The notes beneath the pieces are model-generated. The model saw only the letters and a list, made by a program, of their open reading frames with translations, was not told where the DNA came from and did no database searches. From NCBI RefSeq assembly GCF_008711175.1, contig NZ_VWNF01000021.1, positions 62,001 to 126,000 on the forward strand: a stretch of DNA of 64,000 bases. The letters run 5' to 3'. This document shows, in pieces, positions 51,335-60,776 of the stretch. Both the position numbers and the translations under genes were made by a program. Position 1 is the first letter of the stretch. Every line of letters starts with the position of its first letter. Source of the stretch: Nesterenkonia ebinurensis (GTDB lineage: Bacteria > Actinomycetota > Actinomycetes > Actinomycetales > Micrococcaceae).

Positions 51335-51470
51335 TGTACATCGATGCTACGAGCCGTTCGATTCGAGCGTCAACTCCCCAGGAGAAAATTTACATTGGTG
51401 TCATAAAAGGTCACTAGCGCTAGGAAAGGCAACGTGTTATGGAAATTATCGCTGCAACATAATAGGCTAT

Positions 51471-51478
51471 CGTTTGCA
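51471..51478. promoter_or_regulatory. Half-operator before the lacI gene
   Basis: CGTTTGCA, the reverse complement of the TGCAAACG half of the locus operator, 36 bp upstream of the lacI start. It could give weak autoregulation. Confidence 0.45.
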
Positions 51479-51513
51479 CTAATAGTCTTAAATGGGATTT
51501 GTGAGGAAGCGCT

Positions 51514-52533
51514 ATGAGAGTCACGATCCGGGAGGTAGCCAGCACCGCGGGAGTGCATTACGGCACAGTCAGTCGCGCCCTTAATCCCGATACAGCCCAT
51601 TTGGTGGCCAAAAAGACTCGAGAGCGCGTGCAGAAGGTGGCCGATGAACTTGGGTACACCCCGAACACTATCGCCCGCGGACTGAAGAAGAACCGGACTC
51701 AGACAGTTGGGGTAGTCGTCCCAGATATTGCTTCACCTGTAATAGGTCATCTTGTCCGCGGCGTCGAAGATCGGCTTAGCCCACACGGCTATATCGCATT
51801 GGTGGCCAATACTGACGATGACAGGGAACGTGAACAGACTCAGATCCGCGCACTGATGGGACGCAGCGTTGATGGCCTTATCGTGGCTTCAGCGCATCTT
51901 TCAGGCCCTACATTGGAAGAACTGGCTGAACATCGTATCCCTGTGGTCCACGCGAATCGGCACGGACACGGCGAATCGATAGCCAGCGTCACCAGCGACG
52001 ACGCTCCAGGGGTATATTCCGTGGTAGACCATTTGGTCAGGCTCGGTCACCGTCGCATTGCCTATCTGGGCGGACCACTAGACACTTCTACCGGCCAAAC
52101 GCGTTCCCAAGCCTTTAGATTCGCCATGGCGGAAAAGAATCTCGCAGTAGATGAGAAATTGGTAGTTCACGCCAAAACATTCCGCACCAAAGAGGGTGAA
52201 CAACTCGCGGCAGCGCTCTTAGCTGCTGGAGAGGAGTTCACTGCGATTGTGGCAGGTAATGACATGCTCGCCATCGGCTGTCTCGACACCTTACGGACTC
52301 ATCATATCGCCTGCCCCGACGACATCAGCGTAGTGGGTTTCAACGACATGCCCTTCGTGGACAAACTCAGCCCGCCGCTGACATCCGTGAAAGTGCCTCA
52401 CTATGATATCGGGACCGAGGCAGCCGCGCTTATGCTACAACTGATGCATGCCGAAGCCAGCAGCCCTCGTACTGTGCTGCTCCCAGTAGCACTTGTGGTA
52501 CGTGAGTCAACAGGTGCCGCGCAAGTCCCGTAA
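51514..52533 (+). CDS. LacI-family repressor of the amidohydrolase/Opp locus
   Basis: A 339-residue LacI/GalR regulator. The helix-turn-helix and hinge are MRVTIREVASTAGVHYGTVSRAL and ADELGYTPNTIARGLKK; the sensor domain follows (TVGVVVPDIASPVIGHL, DISVVGFNDMPFVDKLSPPL). It is divergent from the operon headed by paralogue 2 and lies beside the TGCAAACGTGTGC operator, so it is the probable repressor of both operons of the locus. The effector should be the imported amide or a product. GAGGAAG precedes the ATG. Confidence 0.88.
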   Translation: MRVTIREVASTAGVHYGTVSRALNPDTAHLVAKKTRERVQKVADELGYTPNTIARGLKKNRTQTVGVVVPDIASPVIGHLVRGVEDRLSPHGYIALVANTDDDREREQTQIRALMGRSVDGLIVASAHLSGPTLEELAEHRIPVVHANRHGHGESIASVTSDDAPGVYSVVDHLVRLGHRRIAYLGGPLDTSTGQTRSQAFRFAMAEKNLAVDEKLVVHAKTFRTKEGEQLAAALLAAGEEFTAIVAGNDMLAIGCLDTLRTHHIACPDDISVVGFNDMPFVDKLSPPLTSVKVPHYDIGTEAAALMLQLMHAEASSPRTVLLPVALVVRESTGAAQVP

Positions 52534-52650
52534 TCAAGGACTCATCTGTGCACAACAACGCCCAGCAGGGACTCATTCGCAGAGGTTCTTTACTATGTTC
52601 CGTTGGCGAGCTGAATCTGAAACCATTGCTACCAAGTTGCTAATCGTTCG

Positions 52651-55068
52651 TCAGCTGATGCGGGCAGGGGTGGTGAGGACGCGGTGACCGGTGACCTGAC
52701 GGGTCTCACCCACCAGAGTCACCTCCCCGGCCAGGGGCAGCTCGCCGGCGTTGGGGCCGACCCAGAGGTCGATGGCGCCGGGCTCCACGATCCGGGTGTA
52801 GTCCACCCCGGTGAAGGCGAAGCGATCGGCGTGTACCCAGAAGGTGACCTCCTTGGACTCCCCCGCAGCCAGCTCTACCTTGGCGTAGGAGAGCAGCTGC
52901 TTCACCGGGCGGGCCACCTGGGCGTTGCGGTCGCCGAAGTAGAGCTGCACCACTTCGGCCACCGGGCGCTGGCCGGAATTGGTGACCCTGGCCGAGACGT
53001 TGACCGTGCCGTCCACTGCGATCTCGGCGGACTCCACCAACAGATCGGAGTACTCCACACTGGAGTAGCTCAGCCCATAGCCGAAAGGGTAGAGCGGGGT
53101 GGGGTCCAGGTTGGAGACACCCTCGCTGTTCTGACCCAAGGGTGCGGCGATGTAGCCTACCGGCTGGCCGCCGGGGTGGGCGGGCACGCCGATGGGCAGC
53201 CTCCCGGTGGGCTCCACAGCACCGGTGAGCAGGTCCGCCAGCGCGGGACCGCCCTCCTCACCGGGGAAGAATCCCTGCACGATGGCAGCGCACTCATCAG
53301 CCACTGCACCCAGGGCGTAGGGTCTACCAGAGATCACCACCAACACGGTGGGGGTCCCGGTGGCCAACACGGCCTCGACCAGCTCCTGCTGGGCGCCGGG
53401 CAGCTTGAGGTCTTCGACGTCGCAGCCCTCGCCGGAGGTGCCGGCGCCGAACATGCCGGCCAGATCGCCTACCGTGACCACGGCCAGGTCAGCCTCAGCC
53501 GCAGCCCGGGCAGCTGCGACGATGCCAGCGTCGTTTCGCTCACGCTCCTCAATCGCCTCGGATGACTCGGAGCCAGCTCCGGTCTTCGCTTGGCTCAATC
53601 GGGCGTCGTCATAGTCCACGATAGGGCAACCGAACTCATAGACGACCTGGCTGAAGCGCTCACCCAAGGCGTCCAAGATGGAGGGCATAGGCACACCGAT
53701 GCCCTTATGTGGGAAGGTGTCAGCCGGGTACTTGGCCAGCACGTGGTTGGGGAAGGAGTAGCAGCCCATCATGGTGCGCGGCTCATCGGCGGAGGGGCCT
53801 ACCACTGCGACCTTGCCGGTACTTGCCGGATCGAGGGGGAGGATACCGTCATTTTTCAGCAGCACCAGAGACTCATGAGCCACCCGACGAGCCAGCTCGC
53901 GGTTGGCCTCGGAATCCAGGTCCACCGACTCGTCGATCTTTGGCTCCCAGCCGCTGCCGTCTTCGGCGATGTCGAGCAGGCCGAGCTCCGCCTTCTGCTT
54001 CAGCACCCGGCGCACCGAACGGTCCAGCACGGACTCGTCCAGCTTGCCCTCGCGGACCTGCTGGGCCAGGGTGCGGTAGCCACCGGTGTGCGGCAGCTCG
54101 ATGTCCAATCCTGCGCTGATCGCCAGGCGGGCGGCCTCAGCCTGGTCTTCGGCAATTCGGTGCATCTTCTCCAGGAAGGCCACCGACCAGTAATCAGCCA
54201 CCACGGTGCCCTCGAAGCCCCATTCCTCACGGAGGACTTCGGTGAGCAACCACTTGGAGGCCGCGGGTGCTTCGCCGTCGATATCGGCGTAGGAGTTCAT
54301 CACCGAGCCAACTTTGCCCTCGCGGACTGCCAGCTCGAAGGGGTAGAGAATCAGGTCGATCAGCTCACGCCTGCCCATATGCACCGGGGCGTGGTTTCGG
54401 GCGGCACGAGAGGCGGCGTAGCCGGCGAAGTGTTTCAGGGTGGCGATGATCCCGGCTGACTGCAGACCCTTCACATAGGCGGTGGCCAGGGTGCCGATCA
54501 CATAGGGGTCCTCACCGATGGTTTCCTCCACCCGGCCCCAGCGGGCATCGCGGACCACATCCAGCACCGGGGAGAGACCCTGCTGGACTCCGGTGGCGGC
54601 CATATCGGTGCCGATGGCTGCGGCCATCTCCTCGATCAGCTCGGGGTTGAACGTAGCCCCCCACGCCAGGGAGGTCGGGTAGACGGTGGCCTTATAGGCG
54701 GTGTAGCCGGTCAGGCACTCCTCATGGGCGATGGCCGGGATGCCGAACCGGTTTGCAGCGATCACCCCGGCCTGGCGCTCCCGCAGGTCGCGGGCTCCTT
54801 CCTGCACCTCCAGCGGGATGGTTCCGTAAGTGCGGGTCAAGTGACCCTCGCCATGGGCGATCTCCTGAGCGAAGGGCAGTTTGCCGGAGGACATCGCATC
54901 CTCCATGGGAGCGACCTCGCCCTGGGTGTCCGGGTCCTCGCGCATCTCCCAGTGGGAGCCGAGCTGGGCGACTTTCTCCTCCAGAGTCAGCTCAGCCAGA
55001 AGTGCCTCTACCCGCTCTTCGGTGGGTAGGGCGGCGTCGTTCCATTTTCCAGTGATGCGCTCGGTCAC
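52651..55068 (-). CDS. GH3 beta-glycosidase (beta-glucosidase/beta-xylosidase type)
   Basis: An 805-residue intracellular GH3 enzyme. The N-terminal barrel starts RVEALLAELTLEEKVAQLGS; the substrate Lys-His pair is in IIATLKHFAGYAASRAARNH and the nucleophile Asp in FEGTVVADYWSVAFL. The second domain has KVAVVGPSADEPRTMMGCYS and VVTVGDLAGMFGAGTSGEGCD, and a fibronectin III-like C-terminal domain begins near VNVSARVTNSGQRPVAEVV. There is no signal peptide. It lies downstream of a CUT1 importer on the same strand (126-bp gap) and would hydrolyse the imported beta-linked oligosaccharide. GTG start with AGGAGA. Confidence 0.92.
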   Translation of the reverse strand: MTERITGKWNDAALPTEERVEALLAELTLEEKVAQLGSHWEMREDPDTQGEVAPMEDAMSSGKLPFAQEIAHGEGHLTRTYGTIPLEVQEGARDLRERQAGVIAANRFGIPAIAHEECLTGYTAYKATVYPTSLAWGATFNPELIEEMAAAIGTDMAATGVQQGLSPVLDVVRDARWGRVEETIGEDPYVIGTLATAYVKGLQSAGIIATLKHFAGYAASRAARNHAPVHMGRRELIDLILYPFELAVREGKVGSVMNSYADIDGEAPAASKWLLTEVLREEWGFEGTVVADYWSVAFLEKMHRIAEDQAEAARLAISAGLDIELPHTGGYRTLAQQVREGKLDESVLDRSVRRVLKQKAELGLLDIAEDGSGWEPKIDESVDLDSEANRELARRVAHESLVLLKNDGILPLDPASTGKVAVVGPSADEPRTMMGCYSFPNHVLAKYPADTFPHKGIGVPMPSILDALGERFSQVVYEFGCPIVDYDDARLSQAKTGAGSESSEAIEERERNDAGIVAAARAAAEADLAVVTVGDLAGMFGAGTSGEGCDVEDLKLPGAQQELVEAVLATGTPTVLVVISGRPYALGAVADECAAIVQGFFPGEEGGPALADLLTGAVEPTGRLPIGVPAHPGGQPVGYIAAPLGQNSEGVSNLDPTPLYPFGYGLSYSSVEYSDLLVESAEIAVDGTVNVSARVTNSGQRPVAEVVQLYFGDRNAQVARPVKQLLSYAKVELAAGESKEVTFWVHADRFAFTGVDYTRIVEPGAIDLWVGPNAGELPLAGEVTLVGETRQVTGHRVLTTPARIS

Positions 55069-55193
55069 AATGCTTCTCCTCAGCGTGTTGGGGACGTCTT
55101 CACCCTTGGGTGCATGATCTGTGCAGCAGTTTGGGCTGTTATCGGGCGAAAATACTGCTCATAGCATGCACTCAACGGATGGGGGCGGGCGGA

Positions 55194-56141
55194 TTACTTG
55201 CCGAAGCCGGCGGTCAGGCCAGCCACAATGTAGCGGCGGCCCAGAATGTAGGCCACCAGCAGCGGCAGCGCGGAGAGCACCACAGCGGCCAGAGTGGCGG
55301 GCACATTGATGCCGAACTGTCCCTGGTATTCCCAGAGGCTCAACGGCAGCACGCGCACGTCACGGGACTGGGTGAGCACCAGCGGGAACAGGAACCCGTT
55401 CCAGACCTGCAGGGCCTGGTAGATGCCCACGGTCATCAGCGCCGGCTTGGCCATCGGCACCACAAGCGAGCCGAGGATCTTCCACTCTCCTGCTCCGTCC
55501 ACGCGCATGGACTCGAAGAGTTCGTTGGGAATATCGCGAACGAAGTTCACAATAATCAGCACACTCAGCGGGATCGCAAAGGCAATCTGCGGCAGGATCA
55601 GCGCCCACAGGGTGTCATAGAGACCCAGCTGCCGGATCAGGTAGTACACCGGGATGATGGTAGCCTGCACCGGAATGGCAATGCCCAGCAGGATCAGCTG
55701 GAACAGCCGAGTGCCGCCCCAGGTGGTAGAGCGGGTGATGTAGTAGGCGGCCATCAGCGAGACCGCCAGCACCACCGCCACCGTGGAGGCGGTGACGATC
55801 ACTGAGTTGAAGAAGAAGTGGAAGAAATCATTCTGGATGACCAGGATGAACGCGTCCAGCGTGGGCTCAGCGGTGGGGATCAGCTGGTTGTTGGCCCGCA
55901 GATCCTGGCTGGTCCGGAAGCTGGTGATGATGATGTAGTAGATCGGCAGGATGATCACTGCCAGCCAGACCCAGCCGAAGACCCCGGCAAAGATATTGGG
56001 AGACTCGCCGGGCTTCTTGGCCTTGCCCGGTTTGGGTTTCTTCAGCCCGACGACGCCGCCGTCAGGCTCGGTGGGATCCAGAGCAGTACCGGCCTGGGGA
56101 ACCTTGGACTCTGTGGATGCAGCGTGTGTCATGGGAGGCAT
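55194..56141 (-). CDS. CUT1 sugar ABC permease, MalG-type
   Basis: A 315-residue permease with a 45-residue cytoplasmic lead and six membrane segments. The EAA loop is NELFESMRVDGAGEWKILGSLVVPMAKPALMTVG; the end is LGRRYIVAGLTAGFGK, canonical for MalG-like subunits. AGGAG lies 3-4 bp before the ATG; ATG 56132 is an alternative. Paired with 56296; a 154-bp gap separates them, unusually long for such partners. Confidence 0.9.
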   Translation of the reverse strand: MPPMTHAASTESKVPQAGTALDPTEPDGGVVGLKKPKPGKAKKPGESPNIFAGVFGWVWLAVIILPIYYIIITSFRTSQDLRANNQLIPTAEPTLDAFILVIQNDFFHFFFNSVIVTASTVAVVLAVSLMAAYYITRSTTWGGTRLFQLILLGIAIPVQATIIPVYYLIRQLGLYDTLWALILPQIAFAIPLSVLIIVNFVRDIPNELFESMRVDGAGEWKILGSLVVPMAKPALMTVGIYQALQVWNGFLFPLVLTQSRDVRVLPLSLWEYQGQFGINVPATLAAVVLSALPLLVAYILGRRYIVAGLTAGFGK

Positions 56142-56295
56142 GTCTCCTGTTCATGAGCCGTGGCGAGCAGGCGCACTGTGAGGTGACTCGCAAAACGGTT
56201 GAGGGAGGGGATCCGGGAAGCATCTTTGACCGAATGAGGCGCCGCGAACTGTCCACGTGACGCCGCGCAGTATGCGATACGAGCTGGAGTCATGC

Positions 56296-57222
56296 CTAGG
56301 CACCTGCCTTGTCGGACTCCATTTTGGAAGAGCCGGAGAGCTTGTTGAGAGCCAGTGACATGGTCAGGCCGATGGCCACCAAGATCACCGCGATCACCGA
56401 GGCGTGGCCGAGGTTATTGGCGCTGAACCCGGTGATGTACATGTCCAGCGGCAGGATACGCACAGCGTTGGCGGGCTGGCCTCCGGTGAGTACGAAGATG
56501 AGGTCGAAGTAGGTCAGCGAGCCCACCAGCATCAGGGTGGATGAGGTGATGATGGTGTAGCGCAGCTGGGGCAGGGTGATGGAGAAGAACTGCCGGATTC
56601 GCCCTGCCCCGTCAATGGTGGCCGCCTCGTACATATCGGCCGGGATCTGCCGCACACCTGCCTGGTAGAGCAGGGCGTGGAAGGGGATGAAGCACCAACC
56701 GACCACAAAGATCATCACGTACATCACGATGTCAGAGTTGGTCAGCCAGTCATTGGGCAGCCAGTCGAAGGGTAACGCTGCGGACATGCCGTAGTAGGGG
56801 CTGAACAGCGACTGAAAAGTCAGACCCACTGCCACCGAGGAGAAAAGCAGCGGCAGGAAGTAAAGCACTGAGAGGAAGGCTCGGTAGCGCTGCTGACCAG
56901 CCATGAAGACGCCCAGCATCAGGGCAATTGGAGCCTGGAAGAGGTAGGAGCCCACCACGAACAGCAGGGTCAGGGTCAGCGCCCGCCAGGTGAACGGGCG
57001 GTCGTTGATCACGGTGTCCCAGTTGTCCAGGCCCACCCAGGAGGGTGTGCCCAGGATGTTCCACTCCATGAATGAGATGACCAGAACTCCGCCCAGAGGG
57101 ATCAGGGCGAAGAATCCGAAGAACAGGACGGCGGGAAGCGCCATCAGGAACGTGGGTCCCTGACGGCGCTTCCCGGCACCTGTGTCTCGGACTGCGGTGT
57201 CAGTTGAGGCAGTGGCAGTCAT
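56296..57222 (-). CDS. CUT1 sugar ABC permease, MalF-type
   Basis: A 308-residue permease. Six membrane segments; landmarks are LMALPAVLFFGFFALIPLGGVLVIS and the EAA loop DMYEAATIDGAGRIRQFFSITLPQLRYTI. It forms the channel with 55194 and the lipoprotein at 57271. No ATPase is encoded nearby, so a shared MsiK/MsmX-like ATPase is expected. Confidence 0.9.
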   Translation of the reverse strand: MTATASTDTAVRDTGAGKRRQGPTFLMALPAVLFFGFFALIPLGGVLVISFMEWNILGTPSWVGLDNWDTVINDRPFTWRALTLTLLFVVGSYLFQAPIALMLGVFMAGQQRYRAFLSVLYFLPLLFSSVAVGLTFQSLFSPYYGMSAALPFDWLPNDWLTNSDIVMYVMIFVVGWCFIPFHALLYQAGVRQIPADMYEAATIDGAGRIRQFFSITLPQLRYTIITSSTLMLVGSLTYFDLIFVLTGGQPANAVRILPLDMYITGFSANNLGHASVIAVILVAIGLTMSLALNKLSGSSKMESDKAGA

Positions 57223-57270
57223 TGATTAAGGACAGCTTCTTTCGGTTTTGGTGCGCAGTGAGCGGTCAGC

Positions 57271-58545
57271 TCACTGAGCGTTCATGGTGTCCACGAAGTC
57301 CTGCGGGGTGCTGCTGCCCTGCAGGATCTCGGCCAGCGCGTCACCGAAGGCCTGCTCCTCCGAGGGGGAGATGGCCTGGTCCCAGGAGAGCTGGAAGTGG
57401 TTGGCGTTGGCGGCCAGTTCGTTGGCGAAGGTCAGGAAGTCCTCGGCCTCAGCACCTGCGAACCGATCTTCGATGTCGTTAAGCGGCGGCAGCGAACCGT
57501 TGTCGAGCATCTGGTCTACGGTCTCGTCATTGTAGAGGTGCTCGGAAAGGTAGGTGCGGGCCACTTCCTGCTCCTCCTCAGAGGCATCGGCGGAGATCGA
57601 CCAGAAGTTGGCCGGGTTGCCCACGATGTTGCTGGGGTCTCCTGCGCCGTCCTCCAGGACCGGGAACTCGGTGAATCCGAAGTTGCCAGAGTCGGCAAAC
57701 TCGGGGAAGTCCTGGTTGATGGTGGCGTAGACCCAGGAGCCCTGCAGCAGGAAGGCAGCGCGGCCGTCAGCCAGCAGCTGGGCGTCCTCGTTCTGGTCGG
57801 CGGTCACGGCGTTGTAGTTGCCGATGAAGCCGTTCTCCCCGAGTTCCTGCATGGTCTCCAATGCCCAGATGATGGACTCGTTGTCCCAGGCGCCATCTTC
57901 GCCCTCGACCACAGCCTGGAAGGCGCCCTCGCCGCCGTGCCGGTCGGTGAGGTAGGCCAGCCACATGAAAGCGGGCCAGATGGAGCCCCCGGCCAGGGAG
58001 AAGGCGTCCACATCGTCCACCCCGTCCAGGGTGTCAATGATGTCTTCCACATCGGACCAGGTCTCGGGCAGGTCCAGGCCGTGCTCGTCGAGTACCTCCT
58101 GGTTGTAGTAGAGCACTACCGGCTGCACATCGTTCAGCGGCACAGCGTAGACAGAGCCATCCACCACACCGTTCTGCCACACCGACTCGTGGACTCGGCT
58201 CTCGAGATCGCCCGTCTCACCGTCGAGCGGGACCACGCGGTCCTCCTCGACGTACTCCAGCAGGGCACCCCCGGTCCAGGACATGATCAGGGTCGGGGCA
58301 TCGCCGGAGCCGACCGCTGTACGGATCTGCTGCTTATAGGCGTCGTTCTCCAGGGCCTCGACATCGATCTCGACGTCGTGGGCCTCCTCGAAACGCTCGA
58401 GGTCCTCTTCGATAGCGGGCCAACCGCCTCCGGTGAGAATCCAGGCGGAGGCCCCGTCCCCTCCCCCGCCGCAGGCGGTGAGAGCGAACAAAGAAGCGGC
58501 GGCAACACCGGCGGTGCCGGCGCGCATAGTGCGGTGACGTGACAT
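57271..58545 (-). CDS. Sugar-binding lipoprotein (CUT1)
   Basis: A 424-residue lipoprotein. The lipobox is ALTACGGGG; the mature part has ERFEEAHDVEIDVEAL, APTLIMSWTGGALLEYVEEDRVVPL, YAVPLNDVQPVVLYYNQEVLDEHG and GRAAFLLQGSWVYATI, typical of family 1 sugar-binding proteins. ATG 58545 follows GAAAGGA; the frame extends to 58722 but that part is not signal-like and runs towards the operator. It heads the SBP-permease-permease-GH3 transcription unit. Confidence 0.9.
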   Translation of the reverse strand: MSRHRTMRAGTAGVAAASLFALTACGGGGDGASAWILTGGGWPAIEEDLERFEEAHDVEIDVEALENDAYKQQIRTAVGSGDAPTLIMSWTGGALLEYVEEDRVVPLDGETGDLESRVHESVWQNGVVDGSVYAVPLNDVQPVVLYYNQEVLDEHGLDLPETWSDVEDIIDTLDGVDDVDAFSLAGGSIWPAFMWLAYLTDRHGGEGAFQAVVEGEDGAWDNESIIWALETMQELGENGFIGNYNAVTADQNEDAQLLADGRAAFLLQGSWVYATINQDFPEFADSGNFGFTEFPVLEDGAGDPSNIVGNPANFWSISADASEEEQEVARTYLSEHLYNDETVDQMLDNGSLPPLNDIEDRFAGAEAEDFLTFANELAANANHFQLSWDQAISPSEEQAFGDALAEILQGSSTPQDFVDTMNAQ

Positions 58546-58703
58546 CACGTAGGTCCTTTCATATTGCAGTGCGAGCGCCGTGCGGGCTGCGGGTACGAGT
58601 GCGGGCTGCAGCATCCGGATGGCCGAATGCGGACAGCTTCGCGCCCCACGGCAGATGTGACATACATTTCGTCTTTTCGCAAGACTAAATACCCGCGCCG
58701 AAG

Positions 58704-58717
58704 GTGTCAAACGACAC
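58704..58717. promoter_or_regulatory. LacI-like operator before the GH3-associated importer
   Basis: GTGTC-AAAC-GACAC, a perfect 5-bp inverted repeat about 160 bp upstream of the lipoprotein start. It differs from the other operator types here, so a separate regulator outside the window is likely. The rest of 58546-58823 shows nothing further. Confidence 0.45.
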
Positions 58718-58823
58718 AGCACAACTCAGCATGCGCCGCGCTCACCACTCAAACTCAGACCCCTACCCGCCTCCAACGAGACGACGGAGACGAAACCCCA
58801 CCTATCAGGGGTCAGTAAGTCAA

Positions 58824-58844
58824 CTCCCCGACCCATTGGGGGAG
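58824..58844 (-). terminator. Terminator hairpin after the second CUT1 operon
   Basis: CTCCCC and GGGGAG (6-bp stem, 9-nt loop) lie 6 bp after the permease stop on the minus strand, followed by TTGACTTACT. A moderately convincing intrinsic terminator. Confidence 0.55.
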
Positions 58845-58849
58845 AGTCG

Positions 58850-59740
58850 TCAGCTCTTCATTCCAGTTGTTGCGATACCTCGAATGATGTACCGCTGAGT
58901 GAAGATGAAGAACGCCACCACTGGAATCAGGGAGACTACTGACATTGCGAACAACGGACCGAGCCCCGCCCCTGACTCAGTACTCATCAACGTGCTGAGA
59001 CCCAGCGGCACTGTGTACTGATTGGGGTTGGTGAGATAGATCAGCGGCATGAAGAAGTCATTCCAATTCCAAATGAAGGTGAAGATCGTGGTGGTGATCA
59101 GGGCCGGCTTCATCAGGGGAAGAATGACACTGAGGAAGGTCCTCAGCGGCGAGGCCCCATCGATCGCAGCAGCCTCATCCAGTGACCTCGGCAATCCACG
59201 CAGGAACTGAACCATCAGGAAGACAAAGAACGCGTCAGTAGCGAGCAGCTTCGGCAGAATCAGGGGCCAGAACGTACCGACCAACCCAGCTTCCTGAAAA
59301 GCAATGTACTGGGGAATCGCGACCACATGGTACGGCAGCATAATTCCCGCAAGCATCAACGCGAATGCCGTGTTCTTGAACCGGAAGTCCAACCTGGCAA
59401 ATGCATAAGCCGCCAGCGAGCACGAGATGAGGTTCCCGATAACGCAACCAGTCACCACAATGAACGAATTGACGATATAAGTGGGGAAGCCGCCACCAGG
59501 ACCTGACCTGAAGCCGCTTTCATAGTTCTCCAGGGTCACATCCCCGGGAATGATAGAGAATGAACCCATGATCTGCCCTTCTGGCGTGAGCGAGCTCTTC
59601 AGGAGCCAGAGCAAGGGATAGAGCATCAAGAGTGCCCCGATCAATAGCCATAAATGCTTAAGTTTACGCGCCTTGACCGGCGACATAGACTTTTTCATTT
59701 TGGCAGACTTCTGGGGCGGCGCGTCAATTGTACTAGTCAT
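58850..59740 (-). CDS. CUT1 sugar ABC permease, MalG-type (second importer)
   Basis: A 296-residue permease. The N-terminus is basic (KMKKSMSPVKARKLKH), six membrane segments follow, and the EAA loop is RSLDEAAAIDGASPLRTFLSVILPLMKPALIT. The end FTQRYIIRGIATTGMKS is canonical. It overlaps the MalF-type gene by 8 bp. Confidence 0.9.
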   Translation of the reverse strand: MTSTIDAPPQKSAKMKKSMSPVKARKLKHLWLLIGALLMLYPLLWLLKSSLTPEGQIMGSFSIIPGDVTLENYESGFRSGPGGGFPTYIVNSFIVVTGCVIGNLISCSLAAYAFARLDFRFKNTAFALMLAGIMLPYHVVAIPQYIAFQEAGLVGTFWPLILPKLLATDAFFVFLMVQFLRGLPRSLDEAAAIDGASPLRTFLSVILPLMKPALITTTIFTFIWNWNDFFMPLIYLTNPNQYTVPLGLSTLMSTESGAGLGPLFAMSVVSLIPVVAFFIFTQRYIIRGIATTGMKS

Positions 59741-60734
59741 TGTAGAACACCCAGTATCTCGAAAACAGGAAATTCAGTGCGGTCAGCAGACCGATCAGCA
59801 TGAGCAGCATGACGCCCAGCGCCGAGGCATAGCCCATGTTGAATCGCGTAAACCCTTCGATGTACAGATACAACGTATAGAACATCGTGGAATCCGCAGG
59901 ACCACCTGTGCCACCACTAATGACGTGAGCTGGCGTGAATGCCTGGAACGCATTGATAGTCTGCAGAATTAGGTTGAAGAAGATCAGCGGAGTCAGCATG
60001 GGCAGCGTGATGGAGAAGAACTGTCGAGTCTTTCCTGCACCGTCGATGGACGCGGACTCATAAAGATCCGTTGGGATCTGCCGGAGCCCGGCGAGGAAGA
60101 TGATCATCGGGGACCCGAACGTCCACACATTAAGGACGATCAGCGTCATCAACGACGTGTTCGGATTGTCCACCCAGCTTGGAAGGTCCGTGAACCCCAG
60201 AGCTCTCAGTATCTGGTTGATACCACCTTCATACCCGAAGATTGTCCTCCAGAGGATACCGATCGCGACACTGCCGCCGATCAGCGACGGCAGATAGTAC
60301 AGGGCCCGGTAGTACGAGAGCCCACGGACGCCAGTATCCAGCAGCATAGCCAACGCCAACGCGATGAGCAGCTGCAGAGGAACGGAGATCACCACATAGA
60401 GCCCGGTAACCACCAGTGACCGGTAGAACCGGGGGTCCGAGGTGAACATATGGACGAAATTGTCCACACCGATAAACGTGGGGGCCGCCAACAGGTTGAA
60501 ATGTGTAAACGATAGATATATCGCCCCCAGCAACGGACCAGCGGTCAGCAGGACGAACCCCAAGGTCCATGGCCCCATGAAGATAAGCAGGTCGCGCTTA
60601 CGCACCCTGTTCATGGGGCTCTTCTTCTTGCGGCCACGGGTAGCGGCCTTCCGATCAGCCGTCCCTTCAGGACGATGCGGTGGTTCTGGCGGAGCAGTGC
60701 TAGGTGGCTCAACAGTGTTGACACTCTGAGGCAC
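59733..60734 (-). CDS. CUT1 sugar ABC permease, MalF-type (second importer)
   Basis: A permease of about 333 residues with a long charged cytoplasmic lead (RPEGTADRKAATRGRKKKS). The EAA loop is TDLYESASIDGAGKTRQFFSITLPMLTPLIFF; LRKRDLLIFMGPWTLGF-type sequence marks TM1. GTG 60734 is chosen because AAGGAG is then 6 bp upstream; TTG 60740 would touch the Shine-Dalgarno. Pairs with 58850. Confidence 0.9.
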   Translation of the reverse strand: MPQSVNTVEPPSTAPPEPPHRPEGTADRKAATRGRKKKSPMNRVRKRDLLIFMGPWTLGFVLLTAGPLLGAIYLSFTHFNLLAAPTFIGVDNFVHMFTSDPRFYRSLVVTGLYVVISVPLQLLIALALAMLLDTGVRGLSYYRALYYLPSLIGGSVAIGILWRTIFGYEGGINQILRALGFTDLPSWVDNPNTSLMTLIVLNVWTFGSPMIIFLAGLRQIPTDLYESASIDGAGKTRQFFSITLPMLTPLIFFNLILQTINAFQAFTPAHVISGGTGGPADSTMFYTLYLYIEGFTRFNMGYASALGVMLLMLIGLLTALNFLFSRYWVFYND

Positions 60735-60776
60735 GATCAACTCCTTCCTAGATAGCTAGATGGGGTCGGACGCACG